Origin: Oopsacas minuta
Lineage: Eukaryota; Porifera; Hexactinellida; Lyssacinosida; Leucopsacidae
Direction: 5' to 3'
Assembly: GCA_024704765.1 (NCBI GenBank)
Contig: JAKMXF010000348.1
Coordinates: forward strand, 7,165-71,164
DNA: 64,000 nt
Part shown: positions 21,641 to 32,263 of the stretch, piece by piece
Layout of the letters: the number at the start of each line of letters is the position of its first letter
Numbering within the stretch: the stretch's first letter is position 1
Translations under genes and position numbers: made by a program
The notes under the pieces: generated by a model
What the model was told of the DNA's origin: nothing
Database searches by the model: none
Seen by the model: only the letters and a program-made list of their open reading frames with translations

Positions 21641-23452
21641 TCGCTTATTAACATATCTCCTATGAATTATAGAATTACCTTCACTTAATATCAGCAAGAT
21701 AAATCACTTTTCTTCATTAATTAGTTAGTATTTCATGAAGTTTTATGATTATTGTAATTAATTCTTTATCAAAGGACATGTTTCTTCGATTCTTTATTTT
21801 TTGTATACATTTAATTAGGGCATTATTCGATCACCAATCATCACCACTATCGTTCATTAAACCCAATGATCGGAGATCGTGGTCCCGACCCATGCGTCAA
21901 AAAGGATCACGATTTCCGAAATTTATAAGCACTCCTATAGGGAGATGCTCTATTACGTGCGTCCATGTGAAATATACAAGTCAGATTTCCAGGAAATTAG
22001 TACATAGATACATTTTGGGTTAAGATTCGCAAATTTTTATGATTTATCGGCCTAAAACGATCTCAAAATTCCATTCAATCCCTGTTCTTAAAATGATATG
22101 TGATGATCCTCAAAAATAGGGTGTGATTTTGGGCAGTTGCTTGTGTACATAAAAATTATTGTAGTAAGATAGGGTGGATTGATGTAGGAGTGGAAGACCA
22201 TAGGGAATTTAGTCAGGAAATACCGTTTCAAGCCGCCAGGACTAGAAAGTACAATCTCCATATTATAAAGTGTCGGGTAGACACAAGGCACAGAGGCCAA
22301 CTTACCTGTAAGTTTTTTTGTATGAAAGATTTGTAAAGTTTTAGTAAGCAATTATTACTCTACACGTCTCTTACTTATATCTAATTCAAAATATAATGTT
22401 ATGGTTCTATATTAAAAGTTCTTATCTTTTGTTCCTAGTTTCGAATTTCAAGCTGAATCTGAATCCAGTATTCTCTGTTGAGTCTATTCAGAGATTCTAT
22501 TTGAAAGAACAAATACCCTACTCGTTATTGTATTAGTTAAAAAGAAATGACTAGTTACATGTTGTCAGCTCTTAATCATAAACAGTATGGACTGTAGAGC
22601 ACCTATATAATACAAGCTCAATTCGCATGCTCGCCCTGCGCGGCTAGGCCAAGAAAGATGGACATGTTATTCCCTAAATTATATAGATTTGTATTCCCTC
22701 ATTACTAGAATACAAACTAGACAAAACAAACAAACAAACAAACAAACAAACAACAATTACTATCTCATAATAGGTACATATTATATGATTATATCCTCAT
22801 ATCTACTTTTAGTTGAAATAGTAGGCAATTGGATTAAATTGATTCTGAATTCGTATTAGAATTTATCGGAAATATTAGATTGAAGATCCCTTAAGCAGAC
22901 TATTGATCATACAAAACCGCACTTTATGTCCATGAAAAGAGTTGCTATTAGGCGGATTTTACTATTAGACGAATCGCTAATTTGAGGTTTTCACTAAATA
23001 AGTACAAAATTGTACACAATACCACTTGCACGCAAACAACACCCACTTTGCTGTAGTTATTTAACCTACGAATTCTGTAAACGAAAGACAACATGATAGT
23101 ACTAACTATAATCCCTCTCTGTATGTTGCCTTGTTGCACCGTGTATAGTACGTAAAATTACAAATTACTTCAGATCTTACGAGCATCTATGAATCCTTGT
23201 ATAGAAGAATAAATATCAAATACATCTAATCTAACATAATTTACTTTGTTAACAATTCCATTGGAATAAGCATACATATTGTAGTAGGTTGAATTATTTT
23301 GAATTATCCTTGGTGCCAATTAAACCATATAGCATTTGTACCGTTGATATAGTGAGTGATGAGTATATATAGATATATAATCTAATTGCAGCATTCAGCA
23401 TTAATGAAAATATTTACTGTAAAATTGTATTATTTACATTTTAAGGGCTACT
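21641..23452. other. Intergenic region, repeats only
   Basis: No gene recognised. It contains a dispersed repeat (about 21830-22085; inverted copy near 36560-36795, sharing GCACTCCTATAGGGAGATG-like sequence), the right inverted repeat at 22285-22535, an AAAC microsatellite at about 22725-22752 and a second copy of the tract from 18135. Confidence 0.5.
22285..22535. repeat. Inverted repeat, right copy (partner 18262-18510)
   Basis: Close reverse complement of the left copy. Just before it (about 22180-22285), similarity to the candidate exon at 18483-18653 continues at lower identity and without an open frame. The duplicated unit was therefore larger than the well-conserved core. Confidence 0.7.
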
Positions 23453-24214
23453 TATGTCTCGCATTCAGAATTTTAAGAATGTCTGTCGACGTATAGTAAT
23501 AGATTGTGTATTATTCATTCTTTGGTTTGCTGTTTTGGTATGCAACATTATTAGTATACTACAATAGGAATAATTCCAGATTCTAGTACAAGGTTATCAA
23601 ATGTTGGAGGATGTACCTTCTTTATTCATTTCGAAGAAAGAGAACCAGAATTAAATGCTTTCAATAGTAATATATGTATATACAGAGTAGTTGGTCCATC
23701 ATTAGTAGGTGTAGTTGCTCTCGGAATCATGATAGGCATTGGAATCAAATTATGTCTACAATCAAGAGGAAAACTGGGGTGTTGTATATGTTTGAACATC
23801 CCCATTTCCGTTATCAGTATCTTTCTCTCATTAATTGCACTTTCTAACGCCTGTATTATTACATTCGGATTCATATCATCTCGTGTGAATACTTTAGGAT
23901 ATGATGAATCAGGAATTTGGAATACAATAACAACAACAGGTTCTACATATGATCCATCCAATATTCCAAATGCATCACTAAGTTCTTGCTGGATTGCAGT
24001 AATAATCCTTTTAATCCTAACCATGATATACATTAGCAGGAGTGCTGTGTATTGTTGGAAGAAGTGTAGTAATCGAAATAATGCTGAGGTAGAAAGCTCT
24101 CATGAATTGAATGAATGCTCTGTTGAATCAGTGTTACGCTCTAGAACTTCAGAAGCATCCCATATGCCAGAAACACCCTGTAATGGAATAGATACCGTTA
24201 AATATTTCTTGTGA
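23453..24214 (+). pseudogene. Four-TM membrane protein, frame-broken copy
   Basis: Paralogue of the intact gene at 26187-26855. The first part (from MSRIQNFKNVC) carries the LWFAVLVCNIIS helix and then hits a stop near 23567. The rest reads on in another frame from TTIGIIPDSS through ALGIMIGIGIK, a cysteine-rich loop, ISVISIFLSLIALSNAC and a final helix, then a polar tail that the intact copy lacks. Compared with the paralogue, two extra bases lie in the stretch CAACATTATTAGTATACTACAATAGG. The site is not a simple homopolymer, so true decay is as likely as an assembly error. Promoter-proximal sequence is also shared with the second copy. Confidence 0.65.
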
Positions 24215-26186
24215 TCAGAAGGATCTTCTTAGCCATAGCTATAGATAAACGTTTAGTAGTGTGTCGTTTTCCTAAACGTCTATTTTCTTCACGTGCATTC
24301 GAAGGCACATAACTATACGGAACAGTTTTATGTAGAATCTATTTATTGGATATTCTAGCATTTAATAATTTAATATTTGCTAAGATTTTGGCTGCTGTAT
24401 TATCTGAATTAGTTATATTGTTATGTGCCGATTGATTTAAGAGTAACAGGGTTTCATATAGAGGGGCTGCCCTGGGATTACCCCCACAGCCGGTTTCTCC
24501 CTAATTCTTAAATATTATTACTGAATATTAGGCATTATGACAACAATAACAATATGCATGTTACTATTTTCATGGGAAAGTGTTCTTTAGTGGGTGCGAT
24601 CAATGGTTACCCCCAGCAAAATGTTCAGTATGAAACCTGCAGTGACACTCTTTATAACACTAATCCGAATATAATCACAAATCTGAACAAATAATTTTCA
24701 ATTTAGGTCATTGTAAATCAGATTGTATTGCTATATTTTTATTAAGATTACATTATAAATAATAGGAAATTAATGCTCCATGTAATTAGCGCGAATTTCT
24801 CCAAATCCTGTGATTTCCTTCGCGATATATCCGTTGAAAAAATCAGGTCCTACCATGGTTAGTCAATTGGTATTACTCCGGTTAAAGCGAACAAATACTT
24901 TCTGTCCTTTGGTATTCGTATTAACGAGGTTCCACTGTATTTAGATTGGGCAATGATCTAGAAATTTACAATTCCTGAGGGAAATGACGATATCTCTCTA
25001 CAATACTCAAATACGATAAGAATGAGTTTCAGTGATATCTCTTATGAATCATATCATACAATACTGCTAGAAATTAATACGTATGAATCATCTCCTTTTA
25101 ACTCAATTAACTCAATTAAAATAATAATTGGAGATGATTAATAATAATACTTGTGTAATGTAGAACCCTTCTACAATGTTGATAGTATCAATTGCAAAGA
25201 TTATTAGAGCACAGATGCATAGGCACCCATGTCCACAGGTTGATTATGTGGACAGCCACAAGACCTTGTCCATAGCGTCACTGAATCCTGATATATATTT
25301 TAGATTGTAAATACATTTTTGAATACTAGCCAAAGAAACGTTGTCCAAAGAGTACTAATACGAAATTACGAATACGAATAATAAGAATTCTAGGATTCAC
25401 GAAAGAACATGTATACTGAATCAGGTCCCTTATTCCATCAGTACCACTCTGGTTTACGAACACAGAATAAAGCTAACAAATTTCGATCATTTGTTGGTAT
25501 TGCTAACACTGTATTCGATTATTCGGTACATACAGTACAGGCAGCTGGCACGACTAGTTCGGAGATTGTCGGACAACTTTCTTGATCCACCCATAGATTA
25601 GTTGTTAGCGGGCCAAATGCAGTGCCAAAAATATTTTGCTCCCACCGTTCCTAGTACGTATTTAGCTCTACTACCTATATTGTTCGCATCCTCAGCTTCT
25701 CTGCGCTCAGTCCTAAATAGATCATATTAGAGAATGAATCGAGGGACATTAAATTTTGCCAATTCACTTTGGCCTATTGCCTGCCATACCTGAATCGAGA
25801 TTTTAGCACCTTTTGACGTCATAAATCACAGATCTTTTCTGCAATATTCAGTTAAAGCCTGAGAGTAGGTGATTGGAAATCATAATTATCACACGAATGT
25901 CTATAGTTCCCCAAAGGTATCAATTTCGATAATTGGAGAACAAAATCAACTACATTCTGAAAGTTTGCATATTTTAATAATTACATTGGAATAAGCCACT
26001 TCTCTCATGAGATTCTTAACAGAACTTTCTATACAATAGTAGCAACCTAGCAGATTGAATTACTTAACCTTATTAAGCCATTTGAGCGTATTGGACGGTT
26101 GCTATCTTTAGTATAAATATAATCAAACTACTGCATTCAGAATTAAATAAAATTTATCGGAAAATTGTGTGGATTAATTGTTACTT
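24215..26186. other. Intergenic region between the two four-TM genes
   Basis: No coding sequence recognised. It contains a MITE at 24447-24639, a half-copy of the GTGGAACC MITE (about 24840-24940), and a weaker relative near 25430-25525. The last ~200 bp resemble the sequence before 23453, including a TATA-like run and GCATTCAG.A.TAA, so the duplication covered the promoter. Confidence 0.5.
24447..24639. mobile_element. Small MITE with CAGGGTTTCATA ends
   Basis: About 193 bp with inverted ends CAGGGTTTCATA and TATGAAACCTG, and internal CCCCCA-containing subterminal blocks on both sides (TTACCCCCA). No ORF. The target-site duplication is not clear. Confidence 0.45.
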
Positions 26187-26855
26187 ATGCCTTCTATCAC
26201 GAATCCCTTTCGAACAGAGTGTATCTTGTATGCGTTTTGGTTTGCTGCCTTTCTATGCAACAGTATTACTCTTATAGCGGGAATAATTCCATTTATTGTT
26301 CCTAGTACCGATGAGATCGAACCCTGTCCCCTCTTTACTCGTTACGAACAGAATCAATCATTCGAAGCTTATATTAGTAACACATGTACATACATAATAT
26401 TTGCAGATTCAATTGTAAGCGTAGTTATTCTCGGAATCATGATGTGCATTGGGATCAAAATATGTCTGAAAGTAGAAATCAGCTGTTTTGAATGTTTAGA
26501 CGTTCCACTTTCTGTTATCAATTTCTTGATATTATTAATTGCAATTGCTAACGCATGTATCCAAACCTTCGGTTACATAATAACTTGTTTGAACATTGCT
26601 AATTCTACACTAGCTACCTGCGCGGATGTTTGGCATAATATTAGCACTGCAAATGGTACATCAGGTTCTATATTTGATGCATTCAATACTCTAAACACTG
26701 CACAATATTCATCCTGGATCACAGTAATAATCATTAGTATTCTCATGGTATTACACCTTATCAGGTGTACTGCGTATGTTTTTCGTGAGAAGCGAAGTGG
26801 AAGACGCAAGTTCTCATCGATCAAAAGTAGGAAGGGAATCAAGGGGAAATTTTAG
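26187..26855 (+). CDS. Four-TM membrane protein, intact copy
   Basis: A 222-residue intronless protein with hydrophobic segments near 14-36, 70-92, 104-128 and 176-198, a tetraspan layout. The first extracellular loop has paired cysteines and an NQS glycosylation site; the second loop has NST, NIS and NGT sequons. The C-terminus is short and strongly basic (REKRSGRRK). No family signature such as a tetraspanin CCG or claudin W-GLW-C-C is visible, so I leave it unnamed. The start is the ATG of MPSITN; an upstream TTG is not needed. AATAAA follows about 110 bp after the stop. The broken paralogue lies 2 kb upstream in the same orientation. Confidence 0.75.
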   Translation: MPSITNPFRTECILYAFWFAAFLCNSITLIAGIIPFIVPSTDEIEPCPLFTRYEQNQSFEAYISNTCTYIIFADSIVSVVILGIMMCIGIKICLKVEISCFECLDVPLSVINFLILLIAIANACIQTFGYIITCLNIANSTLATCADVWHNISTANGTSGSIFDAFNTLNTAQYSSWITVIIISILMVLHLIRCTAYVFREKRSGRRKFSSIKSRKGIKGKF

Positions 26856-27989
26856 ATTAGCTCTACGAGTAGATCGTTAGCTGATTGTTTAATTGTTTTT
26901 GTGCATACGCAAGTCAATACTCTTGTAGTTGTGTATTTTTGATAGTTTGTAAAATATCATATTTTTGTAATAAATATATCATGTTAATATTGACTATTTT
27001 AATTCACAAATTTCCTGAATTCTAAACCTAATATAAATTGAAGAAATTGTATATTTCTATTTGATAGGGAAGTTTGGATCTCCAGTATTTCCCCTTTAAA
27101 GTTTAGAGCCTGGTGAAAAATTATAAATTTGAGAAAGCGGATTTAACGTTCTAATCCTGTCCCAAAAGGGCTGAATTTATCCAACTCGCAAAAATTTCGC
27201 TCAAAATTGCATTTATCGTCGTTTTAGCGAGGGAGATTAGGATATTTTGAATGAAAATTTTCAAAAAATATCAACCTCAATCCTAACATTGGTTATTATC
27301 CCCGAATTCTAACCTATCAAGCCGAAAGAAAATCGTCTGAGTTATCGAATAGAGCTATTACCAGCCCTATAGCTCCATGAGTTTTTCATGTTTAAGCTCG
27401 AACAAACTCAAAATTTTCATTAAACTATTTTTTAAAACCTGAATAACTCGATCAATTTTGAAGCTACAGGGTTGGGAATGCTCAGACGATTTTCTTTCAT
27501 CCGATAGGTTAAAACGCCAAAAAAGGTTCGCCCTCTGGAGATAATCACCAAAGTTAGGAGTGAGATCGAAATTTGTTATTATTTATACAAGTATATTACA
27601 TTAATACTCCAAACAAATTCACAAATCTATGCCAAAGATCTTCCATTTAGGTCATTGCTGTACAAATTTGTGATTTACTACTAATCTATATTCATTCAGA
27701 TTATAAGAAATTTGGTTTTGCTTTAAGAACTTTAATATTTGGTTACTCAAAATATATACTAACATAATGTATTCAAAACAAGTTTACTGAAAACTTTCAA
27801 CCACACTCCTTACAGTATCCTAGCAACGAGACACAAAACATACGCCTGGATGAACTCAAGATTATTTTGTAAAAATATACTCACATCATCTAATCATTCT
27901 AATTTCGTTGACAAATTAGGATAGCAACTATAAATACAAATAATTATCCTTATCAACAAAGTAATTTATTCGAAATATTCATCATTAAA
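26856..27989. other. Intergenic region with a foldback repeat
   Basis: No gene seen. Arms at about 27272-27345 and 27490-27570 are inverted copies (TCCTAAC.TTGG.TATTATC.CC, CTAACCTATC, GAAAGAAAATCGTCTGA), with a shorter related internal repeat between them. The remainder is plain AT-rich spacer and the promoter of the NHL gene. Confidence 0.55.
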
Positions 27990-29219
27990 ATGGCAGAACG
28001 CTACACAATTGCCCCTCAACTTGCAGACCCCATAGAGACATACATAAACTATACCATTGATGGTCTCATAGGGCTTCTGAATGTCCGCAGAGCTCAACTG
28101 TTAGAGCAAGTCCGCAACTTACGAGAGGAAAAGCGAGGAGCAGAGATAGCTCGAGATCAAATGATAGCACAATTGACTGAGGCACGGGCACAACTCCAAG
28201 GAACATTAAGAGAAAACCCCCTTCAGTCCATGCAAGAGAGAATGGTAGACCAAATTCAGGAGAAATTGCAAGACTTGCGAAATAACATCCCCTCAGAAAC
28301 GCAATTAAAGTTGCAGTGCGACACACGTGAACTAGAATTTAGAATTTCCAGTCTCGGAGAGATTAAACAGGTATTTGTAGGTGTACCAAATTACGCTGCA
28401 TTACTAAGGTCCATGGTAGCTACAGGGGAGAAAGGTCGCGGTCCTGGTGAATTGGATTGGCCACGCGGTGTAGCTATTCACGAAGCAACTAATCAAATAT
28501 TCGTAGCTAATTGTGGCAATGACAGAGTTGAGATATACTCTGGTACAGGAGAGTACCTCAATCAGCTAGGCTTAGGACAGCCAAAACAACCTTATGGGAT
28601 AGCTATTCATGGAGAGAATGTATATGTTAGCAGCTGGGAACAAGACACTGTGAGCAAATTCACACTAACTGAATTGCGAATTGTAAGAGAGATAGGAGGC
28701 AAAGGGTTCAACAACGGTCAATTCAACTGTCCTAGACAATTAACCACGGATCCACTTGGTTGTGTGTTCATAGCAGATGAGATGAATAACCGAATCAGTG
28801 TACATGACAAAGAGCTTAACCATCTACGCAACATAAAGCACCAGTCTATGTCACAACCTTTTGATGTTAAAGTCTCGCGAGACCGCGTCTACATACTGAC
28901 TCCAGAAAACAACCCATGTATACACGTACTAACCCTAGAGGGAGACAAGTTGTACTCTCTAATTACCTGTGGGTTAGGATTGGATGTGTTAAATCCTCTA
29001 TTCTTTTGTCTAGATCCAATTGACAACTTTATTGTTAGCGATCTCGGCACTAATTCAATACGGGTGTTCTCCCCTGAAGGTAATAACCTACATACGATAG
29101 GAACAGATGGACATCAACAAGGAATGTTCCATCTGCCCCGAGGAATCGCTATAACTCAAAGTGGGGGTTTGGTTTCGGTGTCACATAATGAGAACTTTGG
29201 TCTACAAATATTTTATTAG
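27990..29219 (+). CDS. Coiled-coil and NHL-repeat protein (TRIM-NHL-like, no RING)
   Basis: A 409-residue intronless protein. Residues 20-130 are strongly helical and coiled-coil-like (RAQLLEQVRNLREEKRG, EKLQDLRNN). Residues 144-408 form an NHL beta-propeller; repeats are marked by GPGELDWPRGVAIH, IFVANCGNDRVEIYS, QPYGIAIHGENVYVS, NCPRQLTTDPLGCVFIAD and MFHLPRGIAIT. This is the TRIM2/TRIM71-type C-terminal half without RING or B-boxes. NHL propellers bind RNA or protein partners, but which applies here cannot be seen. The first ATG gives a natural start just after an AT-rich leader. No frame damage. Confidence 0.85.
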   Translation: MAERYTIAPQLADPIETYINYTIDGLIGLLNVRRAQLLEQVRNLREEKRGAEIARDQMIAQLTEARAQLQGTLRENPLQSMQERMVDQIQEKLQDLRNNIPSETQLKLQCDTRELEFRISSLGEIKQVFVGVPNYAALLRSMVATGEKGRGPGELDWPRGVAIHEATNQIFVANCGNDRVEIYSGTGEYLNQLGLGQPKQPYGIAIHGENVYVSSWEQDTVSKFTLTELRIVREIGGKGFNNGQFNCPRQLTTDPLGCVFIADEMNNRISVHDKELNHLRNIKHQSMSQPFDVKVSRDRVYILTPENNPCIHVLTLEGDKLYSLITCGLGLDVLNPLFFCLDPIDNFIVSDLGTNSIRVFSPEGNNLHTIGTDGHQQGMFHLPRGIAITQSGGLVSVSHNENFGLQIFY

Positions 29220-30386
29220 TAATTTATTGCAATAATTTATCGCTTTATGTCTCATTGATACTTTAACCAGGGGACACATGAAAGCCTTACTACTTATCCA
29301 GATTACTGAAAGAATATTCATTCAAATATATTAAACTGTAACTAACTACAGAAAACCTATAATTTCTGGAAGTCTCGTCCGGGGGCTGCCCGGATATCAG
29401 AAATAACAATAACCCTATGAGAGATCCAATTTGTATATGATCTATAATATTGAGATACATTTGTATTGTTGAATCTAGAAGTTTTAACGGTTTGTGGTAA
29501 GGTTCGACTGTATAGAAAGTGTATGTGTAGTTATGTACTATTCTTCTGAATTATATATTAATAATACACCGATTGACTGATCATATTTCTTTGCAAAAAG
29601 ATTATGCAACAAATCCTGTGTTTACTCGTGTTCATCAAGCTCAGGGCTTAGATGGCTTGGGAAATCAGAATATTTTGCGAGTGGGGTTAAAAAGGCATCA
29701 GTATAGTCGTTGAAAGTATGAACTATCACAAAAATGTTTGCAATACCATACTAGGACTCAGTTTACACGATTAACTCAGTATAGTCTTTGAAAGCATGAT
29801 AATATCTCAAAATTGAACATTTATACTTTATATACAAATTGAAATTATATACTATACACACAAAAGTACAAATATTCACAATAAGTTGTTCACAATACCA
29901 TATTAGGACTCAGAATATTCGTTTGCTTAGTATTTTGGCTTAAAAAATAGAGCAAGGTTTAAATATATGGAGCAATTTCCAGGATGACAATAATTCCCTA
30001 TAAGTGGATACATTCCTTACAATTTGCTTATAGAATTAATAATCTCAATGGTAAATCATTTGCCCTCGTATTTCAATATTAGTAGATAGTTATTTGCCAG
30101 TGGGATATTTAAAATGAGTGGCCCAATACATTATATCATGAAATACATGAATTTCTTATATCATCATAGAAATAGATGTAATCTATATGGTGATTGCATA
30201 GGATAGTTTATAGTAATCAATTAAATGAATATGTGAATAGAATATTACATCAAACAGCACAAGTATATATTACAATTACCTCAAAACATCATTATTCAAT
30301 CAGTAGTTAGATTTGTATGAGAAAAATCCAAAATAAGGCAAATTTGGATAATTATATAAACCTGATATCTATAATTCTGAAAAGAA
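29220..30386. other. Intergenic region with repeats
   Basis: About 29375-29500 repeats the block in RUFY intron 1. About 29698-29935 holds an imperfect internal duplication (CAGTATAGTC.TTGAAAG.ATGA and ACAATACCATA.TAGGACTCA each occur twice). No gene recognised. Confidence 0.5.
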
Positions 30387-31505
30387 ATGTTGCAGTTGGG
30401 GACAGTAGTATATTTGTTTATTTTAGGGCTAATGTCTCTGCTAACGACAATAGTATTCTGTTTTTGGTTTGTGTATTTACTAGAAGCAATCAGAAGTAAA
30501 TTGAAGTTTTACAAACACTGTATTGAACAAGGAATAGATGACAGCCAACAGCAAATATTAACATACAATGCAAAAACTGAATATGTGAAGAATATTTTCT
30601 TGTTTTTGTTGAATTTTGTTGAGTGGATAGCGTTTATTTTCGCGAGGATAGGACACATTCTTTATTTCACACAAGAAAACCATCAAAAGAATGAATTGTA
30701 TACAGACTCAGGAAATGGATCTGTACATGCTAGCTATGGTGTGCTCTTCATAGCCCAGGGTGAGGTTCAATTGAACTATTCATTCGCATATAGTTTTCTT
30801 TTTCTGCCCAATACATTTGTTGTCTTAAGTCTGGTACTGATAGCCAGTCTGTGTATGTATCTAGCATCACGACAAGCTGACAAAAGTTGGATAAAATCCA
30901 CTTCAATTCCTTATCTAATCGGATTCTTCCTTATTTGCGCTATGCTCAATCAAATCATAGCATCTTTCTGTGTAGTGCATATCATTGCACATTGGATTAG
31001 CATAATATTAACAACGGTACCATTTATAATCGCATTCCAACAATACAAAAAACTTAATATGGTGATCAATTGGTCAATTGTTGACTTAAGTATTAGTAAA
31101 AATAGTGTTTTATTAAAGAAACAGAAAATAATGAAGGAAAGGTTCACCAAAATATTCATATTCATCTGGATTGGATTTGTATCGTTAATACTATGTGAAT
31201 TTCTGCAAACTATCTACGATACATTAATTATAGCTTTACGCACTAATCGCGACGAATATTTCTTCCTTTCACTCTGTCAAAATCCAGAATTTCCTAATTC
31301 AGAAATTGATACCCTCCTTACAGTCGTTTTCATCACAAAATTCACCTTTGGATTCATAGGCATGTCCTTTATATTCATTCCATACATTGCCTATGGACTT
31401 TCAACAATGTATGTGATAGCGTGGAGATTATGGAAAGGAAAGACTGGCTACAAAACCAATTTTCATAATCCACTGTATACCCCTCTCGTACAAACACATG
31501 TGTAG
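30387..31505 (+). CDS. Multi-pass membrane protein, family A (copy 2, divergent)
   Basis: Intronless, 372 residues. Hydrophobic helices lie at about 8-30, 70-92, 135-157, 170-195, 200-215, 250-275, 315-335 and 337-352, a layout close to the 381-residue protein at 354-1499. Shared traits include a Tyr/Lys-initiated second helix (YVKNIFLFLLNFVEW against EIRKYIFLLMINFMEL), a CMYL.SR-type exit after the third helix and a polar C-terminal tail. Similarity is distant; the QHGSNK motif is not retained. No known family is evident. Frame is intact. Function unknown; a receptor or transporter is possible. Confidence 0.7.
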   Translation: MLQLGTVVYLFILGLMSLLTTIVFCFWFVYLLEAIRSKLKFYKHCIEQGIDDSQQQILTYNAKTEYVKNIFLFLLNFVEWIAFIFARIGHILYFTQENHQKNELYTDSGNGSVHASYGVLFIAQGEVQLNYSFAYSFLFLPNTFVVLSLVLIASLCMYLASRQADKSWIKSTSIPYLIGFFLICAMLNQIIASFCVVHIIAHWISIILTTVPFIIAFQQYKKLNMVINWSIVDLSISKNSVLLKKQKIMKERFTKIFIFIWIGFVSLILCEFLQTIYDTLIIALRTNRDEYFFLSLCQNPEFPNSEIDTLLTVVFITKFTFGFIGMSFIFIPYIAYGLSTMYVIAWRLWKGKTGYKTNFHNPLYTPLVQTHV

Positions 31506-32263
31506 AACTTTTGTAATTTTATTGAATTTTTATTTGTCCCGTGAGTATATTATTTACTTAAACAAATAAAAGTAATTTGGTTTAAACTTCGTATAACTAA
31601 CCTTACAGCTATTTTCGTGCTGGCACATTACATTGTGAAGTGTAAAACTATGCTAATTTTGAACTATTGAAAGATCCTGATGCCAATTTGAAGTCTCAAA
31701 CTCCGTGAGAATATTCATGAGATTTTGAAAATCCGTGAGAATTGGCATCTCTAACTATATGAAACTGATAATGACGAGTAGACAGGTAATATAATTGTCT
31801 GCATTAATCAAGTATATTCAATATATTTTGTATAGTATTGGTTTACTAATTGATTAGATTATGTGACTAACACGAGAGGCTTTTATTAATAAGTAATTAT
31901 AGTCATATAATGGGTAGGAATATAAACAATTTTTATACTTTCACAAACTTTACATTTTGATGAATGTTTTCTGATTGAAATCTTGTACTAAGAGCACTAA
32001 ACTATGGCAATATGCTAGCAATACTCTTATATATACACGTGTAAACTAGAGAATGAAACTACTATTTCTCCTATGTAATTCAGACTCCTAAAACTAGATC
32101 ATCGCTCTTCAATATGTTGTAACACATCATACGGCTTTAAATGCTATAATTTTTTAGTTAAGTCGTAGAATTTCAAATCCTTCATAGATTCAATGTATTA
32201 ATTATTTATTCAATGAATATTCTCTATTCATTTATAATTTTGAAACCTTTCAGCATCTAAGAA
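31506..32263. other. Intergenic spacer
   Basis: No gene seen. A small imperfect hairpin (about 31678-31752, GATGCCAATTT.../...AATTGGCATC) is the only structure noticed. The rest is AT-rich and should hold the TRP-channel promoter. Confidence 0.45.
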
